Part shown: positions 1 through 11,777 of the stretch, in pieces
Layout: each line of letters opens with the position of its first letter
Numbering within the stretch: position 1 is the stretch's first letter
NCBI GenBank assembly: GCA_039545295.1
Contig: BCIK01000009.1
Span: 1-64,000 of the forward strand
Length of the DNA stretch: 64,000 bases
Direction: 5' to 3'
Origin: Udeniomyces pyricola
Taxonomy: Eukaryota > Basidiomycota > Tremellomycetes > Cystofilobasidiales > Mrakiaceae
Made by a program: the position numbers and the translations under genes
The notes under the pieces: model-generated
Database searches by the model: none
Told to the model about the DNA's origin: nothing
The model's input: the letters and a program-made list of their open reading frames with translations, nothing else

Positions 1-1377
1 ATGCAGTCCCGCATGACTGACTCTGTACTTGAGGAGCACATCACATGACAGTATACTACATGTCATGACAGTGATGACAAGATGGGATGGGCGGAACTTG
101 ACGAGCAAGACATGCGAGAGAACCAGCACTGCCACAGCAAGCAAAGGTTAGTGCTTAAATAGGACAGTCCAGACCACGAGTAGAGGAGGACAATTGATGA
201 ACAAGGTTGGGTTGGGTTGTGCAGAAGGTCCATCTGCATGGCCGGCTTAGACACTGACAGTTCGCGACATGCGAAAGCCAGCAGTCTTATATCCCCATGG
301 CGATCTAGCGACGCCGGAGGAGGCCATACATCGTTGGCGGCGCGGTCAAAGTGGACCAACTCCAGAGACTAAATAGCGGGCCGGAGCTGATAAGGGATCC
401 ATAGCATTGACTAGAGCAGTGGTGGTGCTATTAACCGGCATCGTCGAAGCACATGCAGCGGAAGCGATCATATGATAGACCAGCGGTGTACGCACGAGGA
501 AGCTGGGGAAAGAGAGTCAGGAGCTTTGTGGTCGCCTGCAAGAGGTCGCAAAGATGCATGCATTGCATGATCCGAGTGAGCTGGTCTGGCGCGCGAAGTG
601 AGCAGTGAATGGTACAAATGTCCATGATCTGATGTGGGAGGAGTGATATGCATGATGGCTGTTCCGCGAGCATGTGGACTCTCGTCCGGACCAGTATATA
701 GTACAGTAGAGGGGATTGAGATGGGAGATGGTTGACAGTTGTGGGGACTGAGGTGGAAGATAGCATGAGGCCAGCAAGCAGCAAGCAGCAAGCAGCAAGC
801 AGCAAGGTTATTTGACTTACGATCTGGCTCATGGGCTCCACGCATGGGCTCATGCAGTACTTTGGGAACTGACGAATCGATAGAACGCGTCAAGCAACAC
901 CTGCATAGGTTCACAGTTGATGTACAGCCAGGTAAGCGCGTGTGTAATCTGGCCACGTACCTCACAGTCCTCACCGGCCGCGCCTGGCGTCGGCTGACTT
1001 CGCATTTGCTTTGCATCCAGAGCCCACGTTCACCAGCACCTCATCTCTCACTATCTCACCCTATACTGTCGACTCCACCACTGCTCCCATAGCCTGACAT
1101 GTTTACCTGCCACTCCATCAACAATCGAAGTCGCTTCCCCATCCAACAGCTTACAGTTACGATATACATTCATTTCAGCATTCCTCCAAGCCTCACTCAA
1201 CAAAGTTTGCCCGCAACGATCTCGACTTCCACAATCTCTCATGCTCCACACTCCTCATAAGCCAGCCTGATCATTCGGCAGGCATCTCGCGTATCGATCG
1301 CAAAGGTTCCCGATACTGACTGGCAATGGATAATCTTGCACCTTCCTCAGGTCGAGCTGGTGATGTGCGTCCCTGTC
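1..1377. other. No gene recognised; accessory stretch
   Basis: I find no protein family in either strand. The open frames on the minus strand (about 430-1016) are low-complexity and Leu/Ser/Cys-rich and look accidental, although a good donor (GTAAGT) is present on the minus strand near 812-820. The stretch precedes the Ty3-type relics and could be part of the same repeat-rich block. Confidence 0.4.
773..806. repeat. Microsatellite, 7-bp unit AGCAAGC, about 4.9 copies
   Basis: Perfect tandem copies of AGCAAGC run from 773 to 806. It gives the repeated Leu-Leu-Ala-Ala-Cys frames on the minus strand, which argues against those frames being genes. Confidence 0.9.
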
Positions 1378-1385
1378 TATAAAAG
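1378..1385 (+). promoter_or_regulatory. TATA box (TATAAAAG)
   Basis: A consensus TATAAAAG followed by GC-rich then pyrimidine-rich sequence. It lies upstream of the Ty3/gypsy relic block and may be an old LTR or leader promoter. I could not delimit LTRs because no clear long direct repeat is visible. Confidence 0.4.
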
Positions 1386-2587
1386 GCGCCGGAATCTGTT
1401 CTCATCCTCTCTCATACTGACCTCCAGCGCGTACCGTTGCCTCTTCCAAAACGCCTAAATCTCACTTCCTATACGCATCAGATCATATCATCGTCGAGGT
1501 TTCATGTGACCTTTCACCCTCTATCCCCCTTCTTACATTCCTCTTCCCCTGCCTCTTTTGGACCTTCGCTCGCGATCAGACTGCCGCTAATGACGTTGGG
1601 ACCACTCCGACGTTGCTTCAACGTAATCATCCTGCGTCCGCTTTTGACGCCTCTGTGTACTCTAACAGGTCATGTCGGTCCAACGAGTATGGATGAAGCA
1701 TACAGCATCCGCCTGGGCTTTACTTTCGACGATGCGACGACGAGCTTCTTCAAGAGTGTTTCGGAAGGGACGCGAGGACCATGTCAAAGGTCGCTTTCTC
1801 TTTCCTGCTGCTTTGTTACACTTCGAGGATCCCGTTTGCGTCTGTCTTGCCCATCATCGCCTTCAGTACGCCAGGAAAATGGCTCTGCTCCTGCTGCGAT
1901 GTTGCTTCCACTCTCATCCTGTCCATCTGGCTCTTGGCCGCCACACCTGACCTTAGCTAGTGCGACTTCCCCTTTCTTCACTTTCAGCCAGCTTACAGAG
2001 CCAAAAAAGGCTCTGATCAGAGGTCGGTCACTACCCTGTTTGTCCTCAGATTGGACGCTTCAGGTCAGACTGTCCCAGTTCTCAATCGTCACTTCGAGCT
2101 TCAAGGGTCTTCGCCCGATACATACGCCTGCAGGCGACCCTTATCTTGCTTTTCCCGACCGACCTTCCTACCCTCGTCCCTTTCTCTCTCTCCTTCCCTT
2201 GGCTCTCGTTGTCTCCTAAGCAGTTTGGCTCGGTATCATCTATGAATCATGCTACTTCACGTCTTCCGCTACTTACAGGGAAAAGAAGGTCAATACTAAT
2301 CCCTCGATCCTTGGCTTACAACGTACTTTTTGAGAAAGTCGCGTCATTTACTCGGCCTTNGCCTTCTTGACTGTTCACGTTACCTCCGAAACAGGCTTGT
2401 CTCCATACCTTCTTACTGTGTACAACCCATGAGCTCACAGTAGTCCCAAACGGACACTGTTTGTACCTATCACACAGGCTGTCTCCGTAGGCCGAGCCAG
2501 CGATCGGGCCCGCCTCTGTGGTGGATGACAATGATATTTCTCCTTTTCTAGATTGAGACGGATTCATCTAGATGGAGTTCTTGAAGT
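1386..2587 (+). mobile_element. Unassigned stretch, probably decayed 5' part of a Ty3/gypsy element
   Basis: A long pyrimidine-rich stretch with an open + frame (1437-2219) that matches no family I recognise. Its position directly upstream of degenerate pol sequence suggests the gag/protease part of the same element, but no CCHC knuckle or DSG/DTG protease motif is visible. An ambiguous base (N) sits at 2360. Confidence 0.3.
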
Positions 2588-3480
2588 TTGAAAGGGTACC
2601 TTTCGAGACTTTCGCCTCACAGCTCTCTCCCCAGTGACCCTACGGTCACTCTATCCCGATCGTTGAAGGCAAGCCTCCCCCCCCCGTTCCCTTTCCACTC
2701 TCCCTATCGCCCTGTCTACTCAACCTCTCCGCTCAAGCTGGATGGCTTTCGAGAGTCCTGTTGCAACGTATTTGATAACAGACTCGTCAAGCTCACACCT
2801 TCTCTGCTTGTGTGGTTGAGGGGCTGTGAAGAAGGCTGACGTCTCGCTGAACCTCTGTGTGGACTATCATGGCACAAACGCAATCACTGCCAGGGACCGC
2901 TACCCCCCTATGTTCAATCTATGGATTTCTCGACAGACTGGCTGGAGCTAAAGTGTCTTCACAACCCGATTTTCGCGGTGCCTACAAGGTTCTATGTATT
3001 GCAGGAGAAGAGAAATGGAAGACTGTTTTCCGTTACCGCTACGTTCACTTCCAGTACAAGGTCATGCCTCCTGCTTCTATCCAGTCCTTCATGATCGACA
3101 CACCATGCCAGTACCTCGACATCACTGTTACCATCTACCTCGACGACATCTTGATTTCCTTCGCACCAAGTCCGAGCATATTAAACAAGCTTAAGACGTC
3201 CTCGAAACGCTCCTCGGCACTGAGCTCTAAGTCAAGCCTGAGAAGTGCCGCATCTATCAGGATAAAGTTGACTTCTTTGGCTATATCGCAGGTGTCTACG
3301 GTATCCAGATGGATTCCGGTCAAGATAATGACGGTGACAGATTACCCCCCCTCCCCATTCTATGCGCGGAGTACAGACGTTCCTTGGATTCGCTAACTTT
3401 TACCGCAGGTTCATCAAGTCATTTTCACAAATCGCCCGCCTTCTTACTCGTGATGTTCCCGAACGTCCAGCTCTTTAATG
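2588..3480 (+). pseudogene. Ty3/gypsy reverse transcriptase, decayed copy 1
   Basis: Broken pol of a Ty3/gypsy (Metaviridae-type) LTR retrotransposon. The frame at 2857-3396 shows the RT core: a degraded DFRGAYK block, WKTVFRYRY, the QYKVMP block and an intact YLDDIL active-site box near 3130-3150. Downstream, in another frame (about 3370-3475), [19 protein letters not shown] marks the RT to RNase H connection. Upstream of the core, where a VDYRGLNA block is expected, there are stops and missing codons. Frames change at least twice, so it cannot make a full polyprotein. The upstream sequence around 2640-2670 resembles that at 3605-3640, showing that two copies of the same pol segment lie next to each other. 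Confidence 0.75.
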
Positions 3481-3599
3481 AACCCATCTTTCAGCTGAAT
3501 GATAATCACCCATTTCTTCCGTCAGATCGAAAGGATCCCATGCCTTTATCCATACAGCCTGTGAAGTTAATCTTTAAGACGTCAACCTTACATCTGCTT

Positions 3600-4335
3600 T
3601 TTCAGTGACCATACGAGCACTCTATTCCGATCGTCGTGAACAAGACCCTTTCCCCCTCTCTCCCCCCCCCCCCCTCCTCACGTCCCTATCTATTTACTTT
3701 CTGCCCTTGTGCTGGATGCCTTGCAGGAACAGCTTCGTGAACCGCTTGAAAAGGCATTCATCAAGTCTTCCACTTTCTTTGATGTTGCTCACATCTTGTT
3801 TGTACAGAAAGCTGACGGCTCGCTCAGGCTCCGCGTGGACTACCGCGGCTTGAACGCGATCACCGTCAAGATCCACTACCCTCTTCTCCTGATCCACGAG
3901 TCCCTTGACAGGCTGGCTGAAGCCAAATTGTTCTCGAAGCTTGACGTTCGTGGTGCTTACAACCTCGTAAGTCTCGCTGAGAAGGAGAAGAAAAGACTGC
4001 TTTCCATTGCCGTCACGGCTATTTAGAGTACAAGGTTATGCCTTTCCGTCTTTGCAACGTCTCTGATTCTTTCCGATCCATCATGACCGGTACTCTTGGC
4101 CAGTCCCGCGACATCTCATTCGGCATGTACCTCGACAACATCTTGATTATCCTCCGCACTAGGTCCGGGCACACGAAGCACGTCCAAAATGTTCTCGGGA
4201 AGCACCTCACCACTGAACTTTGGGTCAAGCCCGCAAAGTGCTGTTTCTATCAAGACGAATTTGACCACCTGAGCTATATCGTATGTCTCTTTCGGCATAA
4301 AAACGAGCACAGCAGAGGTGAGCACTGTGACTGAT
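3600..4335 (+). pseudogene. Ty3/gypsy reverse transcriptase, decayed copy 2
   Basis: A second copy of the same pol segment. The frame 3709-4026 carries a good N-terminal RT half (LRLRVDYRGLNAITVK, then LDRLAEAKLFSKLDVRGAYN) and ends at a stop. The frame 4038-4334 continues with KVMPF, a damaged active-site box reading YLDNIL, and WVKPAKCCFYQDEFDHLSYI. The second catalytic aspartate of YLDD is Asn here, so this copy is inactive even apart from the frameshift near 4010-4035. Part of the RT is duplicated relative to copy 1, so this is a tandem or nested insertion, not one element. It is followed by CT-rich sequence without a recognisable integrase. Confidence 0.75.
3662..3674 (+). repeat. C13 homopolymer
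   Basis: Thirteen consecutive C residues inside the retroelement relic. The equivalent place of copy 1 has a C9 run at 2677-2685. Confidence 0.9.
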
Positions 4336-4789
4336 TGATCCCATCCCTGTTTCATTCGGAAAGTACGTAAAGATGTTCCTTAAGGAATCGCTGATATTTA
4401 TCGCCGGTCTTCTCTCTTCTTTTTTTTCTCTTTCTATCTCTCTTTCTTTGTTCACTCTTCCCTACCCGGATCATCCCCGTCACTATGTACTCTTCTGTTT
4501 CGGTTACATGATATAAATCTTCCCTGGGAAGTGTCCCCATTCCCTTGCGTCGGCCGTTGGCCGATCTCCATTGCCTCCGACTTGACCTGATTACACACAG
4601 ATCGTCCGCACGAGTACGGCTGTGCTGGCTCGAACATCTTTCGATTGCTATATAAACTGGTCTTTTCGATAGAGTTGTACCTGTATCGAATCAACCATAC
4701 ACTTGACTGCTCTACTGCTCTGATTCCATTCAGGAACCAGATGCTGGCCTGATCGGCCAAGGCGGTGTGCAGACTGCGCTCAGGCGCAC

Positions 4790-5505
4790 CATGTTAGACG
4801 GAAACATGTCCGCCAGAGAGCGAAGTAGTAGGCATCAACTTGGCGATCCAGGCCTCAGAGACCAACCTGTCGCCTTTGAAGCATGGCAGGAACATGGTGT
4901 ACGAGGGTTTAGTGATATGGGTGTAGCTGGATGAAAGGGAGGGAGTAACGTACGACGTTGTTGACTGCCGAAAACTGTCTGCAGAGTGGTCAGGGAGGGG
5001 AGGGTGGGCGAATGCCGAGGACTCGTAGTGGTCGGACCGTTCCGTCTCTAACTTGACCTGATTGGCGGGCCGGAGATCTGCCGGATCGAGAGTGGCGAGG
5101 AGGAGGGATTCGGTCGAGGCAAGGCAACCTCGGGCTTCGACGTCGCGAGGAGAGTGACTCCATTTTCGGGTGGATAGAGTGTAGGGAATCTTCCCACTTG
5201 GCTGCGAGAGCACGCTCGCGATCGTGAAAGAATTCTTGGGTTTGCTCACGCTCGGCAGCGAGAGCATTGTCGATCGTAACTTGGGTATGTATGGCGGAAT
5301 TGGAAGGCGAAGGTTCGAGTGTGTGTTTGGTGTCCAACTCGTCGTTGTCTGTGACGTGTGGGATCAAAGAGGTGGCAGGATGGGCAGATGGGATTGGGGA
5401 AAAGATTCGGAGGATGGGGATGGTAAAAAATTCAAGTGAAGTGAGTGGAAGGTGATGCGAGGATAAGCGCTGAGCGTGTAAGCCAAGCCATGGATCGGCC
5501 CACAA
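4790..5505 (-). pseudogene. Possible gag-like remnant
   Basis: Two overlapping minus-strand frames (5505 to 4990 and 5267 to 4794) together read like a decayed Ty3-type gag region. A charged segment with AAEREQTQEFFHDRERALAAKW comes first. A segment with FKGDRLVSEAWIAKL follows and resembles the start of a retrotransposon gag domain, where the element family usually has F-G-D/T-x-x-x-x-x-W-L. The frame is interrupted between the two parts. There is no zinc knuckle. It lies head to head with the pol relics, so it would belong to another insertion. The call rests on weak resemblance. Confidence 0.3.
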
Positions 5506-5711
5506 TCAAGTATCAAGATGGTCTTAATCATCATAATCCTCAATGCTTACAAGTACTGCAACTTCCGTCGCCCGAGCCACAACGCCGCATACGACCACCC
5601 CGCGACCTCCCGCCTATCTAACATATATATCCCTCCTTCTTCGTCACTCTCATATTCATTCATCTTGCCAACCTCATCACCAAACGATCACCGCCTCGCT
5701 CAACTTTGCCC

Positions 5712-7365
5712 ATGGCTGGCCTCGCTGAATCCTCCCCTGGCAACAAGGCCATGGCTGCCGCTCTTCTAGCTCACCAGATCGACCAGCTTCAGCAGCAGGT
5801 CAATGGCATCACACTCGCCCCATCTCGCCAGTCTCCCCCTCAATCTGTCAAGAGATCCCTGAACGATCGGGTAATCCCACGACAAGCTGGGTCCCTCGGT
5901 TCATCGCGTCATACTCGACAGGCGAGCGTGTTGTAAGTCCACATCGCCGCAAGCCACCTCTCGTGTGGTTCAACCAATCTTCCTGCCTGATCTTTGAACA
6001 TATACTGACCACTTGCCACGTGACATATCATCTTGATACCAAACAACTTGCAGGGATTCATCCACTCAGAACGTCGACCGACAATCTCAACTCAACAGCA
6101 ACTCCACATGTGCTCCTTCAACCTCTTTACCTGCGGGTCCACTCGTTCTCGATGCCAGTGTCCTGATCCATGCTCTTCCAACTGTTCGAAAGTGGCTTAG
6201 CAAGCGTGATCGTGAAATGATTGTGCCCACCGAAGGTATGCTGCTGGTATGAAACTCGCGATGCAGACATGGTATATAAAGAAGTTTCATTTGGCCTGTC
6301 CCGTTTCTGAATCTTTGACTTTTTTTGACGTCAGTCATTCACGCTTTAGATCTTCTCAAAAAGGGTTCTTCTCGTCTAGCACATAACGTCCGCCAGGCTA
6401 CACGATTCCTTGAAAGCCACTTGTCGTCACCATCAAGTTCATCCGCATCCTTTGTGGGTCTGCGAGCATCTTTACCCTTCGAGGCAGCATCTCCTACCGA
6501 CCGCCACATCCACTCCACCAACCATTCCGACGGTACTACATCCATCTTCAACCCTTCAGACTTGACTCCCATCCCAGAACGATGGGCGATGGCGATCATC
6601 GATCTTCTTGCCTATCTCCCAACTGCCACCCTCGTTGTTTCCTCTCCCATCACGTCTGTTTCGTCTTCATTCGATTCACCTGTACGCTTGAAGAGCTCCT
6701 CAGGTATCACATTTGCATGTAATGATACCTCTTTCAATCATGAAGGCGTAGCCGAGGATACTTCTCCATCCACCCGAGATCTTGCAAGGGCAGATGGAAG
6801 CTTGATTGCCTCATTGGCGGACAGATATGGAACCAACGTTTTTTGGATCGATCCCTCTTCAGGCGGTCACGGTCAGGAGAGTAAAAAAGAGCAGGGTAAG
6901 AAAGGAGGTGCCAAAGGTGGTAGTGGAAACACAAGGCGCCCGGATCCTCAACCTAGGTTACTTATCAACCCTAATCGACATCAGTCCTCCCTCAGCGCTA
7001 TGCCCGCCCATCCGCCTTTACCCTCTACATCTTCCTCACGCCTGCTTCCCCAATCAACTCCGACAACGTACCTTCCTTCTCGGCCATGTATAGCGTCCCG
7101 AACCGATGCTTTGTCTACACGGCAGCCCAAATTTACTCTTCTTGCTCGTCCTTCATCTGGGCATGGTAGTGGGTCGTCCTCGACCGATCGTCCAGCAGGA
7201 ATGGGGAACCCAAGCGCTCTTTTTGAGGAATCAAAGCGTAGAAAGGACACCTCAACGACCAGGCAGGACACGTCGACGCAGTCTCGCTCGTCCAAACCAT
7301 CCCCCCGCAAAGTACCCGCCGTCCCCAATGCTCCTATCAGACTCATGAAGAGAGGGGAGGATTAG
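5712..7365 (+). CDS. PIN-domain protein (Nmd4/SMG-type candidate)
   Basis: Three exons: 5712-5932, 6054-6235 and 6335-7365, about 477 residues. The ATG at 5712 (CCCATGG) gives MAGLAESSPG. After a low-complexity N-terminus, exon 2 carries the first strand of a PIN nuclease fold, LVLDASVLIHALPTVRKWL, with the first acidic residue in LDAS. It runs across intron 2 into VPTEVIHALDLLKKG, the usual second acidic position. DLARADGSLIASLADRYG further down fits the third acidic motif. PIN domains of this layout occur in fungal Nmd4 and in SMG6-like decay factors. The domain call is good, the specific orthology an inference. The C-terminal 200 residues are Ser/Pro/Arg-rich and probably disordered. It is convergent with the acyl-CoA synthetase gene. 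Confidence 0.7.
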
Positions 7366-7943
7366 TTTGTCAATCACGCCCGCCACCTTGTGAGCCCCCA
7401 TTTTTACTTTGCCTTCAGACGCCGGAAGATCGAAGTTCGGTTGGGTAGATTAGCAGCTAACCTTAATTTTCGTCTTCCTTACATTTGTGATCTTGCTACA
7501 CTGTCGTTCTATCTAGTCTCCTATCGACGTGCAAACTTGTCGGGTCTTTATCTGCGCCCGACAGTAAATCATGCAAAAGAGGTGTATGTTGCCTGGCGCC
7601 TTTAACTCAAGAGAATCCTATACTCGACTGTTCTCACTGGCTAATTTGAATTCTTCTCTGCGCAGTGTTACGACCACGAATATCTTGGCCGTCTTCATCT
7701 TTTAGAGAGCTACCCACAGCAATCACTTTCCAAAGTGGGCCGGGCGGACCGACACAACAAGAGCATCTGAGACACTTTGGGAACATATTGCCCCGGTTGT
7801 AGGGTTCAGACGTACCACATGCCATCCTTCTGGGATGCCTAACGGGGGATGTGAAACAGATCCATATGACGAAAAAGGCCCATACAGATACACAAACAGA
7901 AAAGGCCACATCACTAGTACTACGTATCCACCTGAAATGGATT
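7366..7943. other. Convergent intergenic region
   Basis: The shared 3' region of the PIN gene (+) and the acyl-CoA synthetase gene (-). The small open frames here have no family features and I regard them as untranslated. Confidence 0.5.
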
Positions 7944-10900
7944 TTACAACTTGCTTTTGACAACATCGGTCTGGAAATCTTCCGGTTCTTCTGACTCGAC
8001 ATAGGCCCTATGAATACCGAGCGAGTCGGAATAGGTCAGAAAGCATATAACAGGCATGCAACGCAGTAAAAACTTGGAAGACTCACTTCTCCAGTTCGTT
8101 GGCAAAGAAAGCCTTGACAATGTTTCTCTTGTACTTGAAGGTCGGCGTCAGGAGATCTGGATTAAAAGGATCCAGAGTGAGGTGAATGCCCCTGACCATC
8201 TCGTAGCTGAACAAGGAAAGGTGTAAGACACATGGTCAGCACATTGCAACAGAGATCGTCCAAGACCGACTTCTTGTTAACGAGATGATTCACCCTTGCA
8301 GTTTTCTCTGCCTGCCAAGTTTCTTGAGAAGCTTGACAATCTCCTTTCGAAGGATCTTAGCTTCGATATCGCGACCTCCGGCAAGAAGATCGCGAAGATC
8401 TGCCTCGGTATTGACGTTTGGAAGCTTATCTTTCAGGTGCCTCTGGATGTGTGATATAGTCTGTACAGGATCGAGGACAGCTGCAGAGATCAATCGAATA
8501 CGAGACGTGTCAGTTGAGGGGCCGTCAAACCGAGCTTTCAGACAGCTATGAAGGACTAGGTCTAATCACCAATGCCGACGAGATGATTCTTGAGTCCATC
8601 GCCGTGAAGGTAGAAGGAAGCGAACAAAGGGCAAAGGCCGTAGACGCCTTCGACCATCTCGATAGCGACGTACTCTCTGATACCAGAAGGAAGGGATGAG
8701 CATACAGTTCACAGCAACAGATTGCCCAGTTGGAAGCTTGCATGCGTAAAAAAAAGTATTCAGCTGCTGAACATACCCTTGCGACAACTTGAGGAGATTC
8801 TTCTTTCGGTCAATGATCCTGAAACGACCAGCTGAGTCAACAGAGCAAACGTCCCCGGTATGAAGCCAGCCCTCGGCATCAAGAGCTTCTTTAGTGTTCT
8901 TGTCGTCCTTGTAGTAGCCGCTCTATATATTTCATCATCGTGGTTCGGTAAGACGGATGGCGTGTCAGCGTACGTGTCGACGCAGATGATGTCTTCGAGT
9001 ACATGTGAGTACATACGAAAATATTGTGACCCTTGGCACAAAGTTCGCCTCTAGGAACAGGCTTATCTGTCGAGAAGTACTAACATTGGAAGAGAAAGCA
9101 ACTCATCAAAGTTAGAGCTATGTCACCCAAGAAGATACTGTAAGACGACCTTGTAGTGAGCCGACTTACGCCCATCTCAGGAATATCGACGAGCTTGAAC
9201 TCGTTGCATACTTGAGGAGGACCAATCGTGCCAGTCGATCCAGGGTCGGCAGTGTATCCTCGAGAACCGGTTCCCACCTATTATATACGCAGATTAGCAA
9301 ACAACAATATCGTGCGCCTGAATGACGATTGCGGTAGACAGGACAGCATTGACGAACCGTCTCGGTCATTCCCCAGCCTTCTACCATGTCACACCCGAAG
9401 CAGACTTTAAGGGTTTCAAACACAGTTGGAGAGATCGGGGCACTTCCTGTCCCGACGTACATCACTCGACCGCCAAGCATGCCCTTCAGCTTGGAAAAGA
9501 CAAGTCGGTCGTAGATCGGATGCGTGTTGATGCCGGTGGCTCGGAAATTGGCAAGTTTGGCGTTGATGGCTCGAGAAAGTAGGTTGCCTATTGAGCGGCG
9601 ACAAAAGATGTCAGTGACCAGGTGGACAGCAGCCGACCAGACGATACACTGCAATAACCGAAACTCACCCTTGAGTCCTCCGGCGTTGGCCTGGGCCATG
9701 ATGGCGGCGTAGATTCGGTTGAGGACCCTGTCATCAAGCAGTGGATATCGGATATTGGCACTGGACTAGTAAGGTCAAGAGCTTGAATCAGGAAGAGACA
9801 GCGTACCTGGGCACACTAGCGAAAAGATGTGGCTTCATGATGCCAATGTCTTGAAGAAGCCTAAGTGTATCCCCAGTCGTATAGGCAGCAGCACCCCGTA
9901 CGTATATGGCAAGCTAGACGAAGGAGAGCTGTGTGAGAACCGTCCAAGGCTGTTCCAGAGTCGAAAGATGCGAAAGATGGCGCGTACCAGATCGAGGAAT
10001 CGGCCGTAGATGTGAGACAAAGGAAGGTACGAGGCCACGATTCCCCCTCGCTCGGGGAGGTTCGAGCCAATGGCGTTGGTGATGATCCCGGTGGTCAAAG
10101 CGCGGTGAGTCAAAATGACACCCTTGGGGTTGCCAGTCGTACCAGATGTGTCTGAACATATTACGTAGAGGATTACTGAGCATAAACCACTGCCAATCGC
10201 GAATTGACGACAGGTCTACTCACAAGAGAGCGTAGCGATCGTATCGGGCCTCGGAAGTATAGGTGGGATCAAGTTCTCTCGGCCAAGAACCCTCACTGCA
10301 TATACAAGCGACAGTGCACGCCGTATCATCAAATCTTGTTCCATGAAGCTGATTCGTACACAAGACTCGAGGACTCACTCTCATTCCAATCGCCAACCCA
10401 GACACCCCGCTGTTTGGCCCACTTGACCGCAAGCTCTCTTTCACTACTCCCTGGATCCAGAGCGTCGACGCATACTACAGCCTTGACGCTGTGGCATTCC
10501 GGGAGAAGATTGAGCATCGCGGGAAGATGGGCCAGGGAACAGAAAACGATAGGAAGGGCTGCGTGGTTGCAAACATATTTAGCTGCCTCGGGACCCAGTG
10601 TGTCGTAGAGTGCGATGGAGACCAAAGAGTATGCCTGCGTTGCCATGTCGACCAACTGCCACTCTTGGGGAGGTATAGGTGGAACGATGATGTCAGGTCG
10701 CCTTCCTAGGGAGTGTAATCGTGACACGATACGATGAGGACGTACCAGGGCGATTACCGGACCAGATGCCAACACCCCATCCAGCCTCGCCAGAAGACGG
10801 ATCGACTCTTTCTGGATCACCAAGGACTCCAGACCGCTGGAGATGGATAAGAGCAGAGCCGATCTACAAATTCATTTACCGAATGTAAGCACCAGCCGAT

Positions 10901-11777
10901 GATCAAAACACAACATTGTAGAGTGAAGGGAATAGATAGACATGCCTCAAGTCGCGTCTTCTCAACCTCGCCATACGTGATCCAGCTGTAAGTGTCGGCG
11001 TATCGGACTGGGAGCTCATTCTTTGCAGATACAACGGGAAGATATCCCAGAGCGTTATCGCCGGGGATCTCGTCCGTGACTGGCAAATCAGAAGATGACA
11101 ATGGGCCATCAGTCTGAGCCGCGGGCGTCTTTGCACTAGATAGATACGGTCTCACCTTGTTTGACCAGCTCGTAAAGGGTCTGTGGCTTGGGTGAGCTGA
11201 CCAAGATCGAACTGTCAGGGAAGAGGACTATCTCGGCATGGAAGGAAGGAATAGAGCGAACATCGAACCACGCAGCAGTGATTAGCGCAAGGGCCCCGTG
11301 CGGTTTATGGTGAGGAAAGGAGCAGTCACAAAATATCGGAGGATTGTGCTGCACCATTACGATAGTGACCTGTAAGTTGGAGGGAAGAGTGGACGATGAA
11401 CGAGCAATGGTTTAGCAAGCGTTTCGGCCCGGGAAAGATACACCGATGTATGGTCTGTAGGATCGTTGTCCGGCTGCCGGAAGAATCTCTGGCCGGAGGA
11501 AGCGAAGAGCACAGGATCGGAACCTTGTTAACATACCGGTTTGACCAGGTTTCTGGGTACCGGGCACCTCCTATGAAATGAGGGCGAACACAAATGAGGA
11601 GATCAGTCGTGCGGACTATGTGACTATGTTGAGAGGAATGTGAGCGAGATGGAAATGGGCCGGAAAGGAAGGACGGACGGCGGCCTGGGTGGCAAAGTCT
11701 ATGACGTCCGGCCTTTGATGAACAAGGAGATGCTTGGGGATAGGGTTGATTGGGGGCGTGAAGGATTGAGTTGTCAT
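7944..11777 (-). CDS. FAA2: Peroxisomal acyl-CoA synthetase, Faa2 type, with PTS1 SKL
   Basis: An ATP-dependent fatty acyl-CoA ligase (AMP-forming) that activates medium/long-chain acids for beta-oxidation. Many short exons; the start at 11777 gives [16 protein letters not shown]. Visible in order: [12 protein letters not shown] after the first intron; [26 protein letters not shown], closely following yeast Faa2 rather than Faa1/4; the P-loop [10 protein letters not shown] near 10120-10150; [21 protein letters not shown] and GWGMTETV; the ATP/AMP motif GWLHTGDV; and [19 protein letters not shown]. The C-terminal part [20 protein letters not shown] continues through a 79-nt intron (8008-8086) into a 64-nt last exon that ends VVKSKL-stop, a textbook peroxisomal PTS1. 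If that last intron stays in, translation stops right after ELEK. The first donor (GTCCGT) is the least certain junction. Confidence 0.88.
8008..8086 (-). promoter_or_regulatory. Last intron of the acyl-CoA synthetase gene, possible targeting switch
   Basis: The donor GTGAGT is preceded by AA, so unspliced mRNA reads AAG TGA, an in-frame stop formed by the donor itself. Spliced mRNA joins AA to GGCC, restores the frame and adds about 20 residues ending in SKL. Retention would make a version without PTS1. The acceptor is CATAG. Confidence 0.65.

Noticed and set aside
431..1016. Minus-strand frames near the window start with a GTAAGT donor
   Set aside because: Low-complexity Leu/Cys/Ala sequence created by the AGCAAGC repeat; no family match, so not called as a gene.
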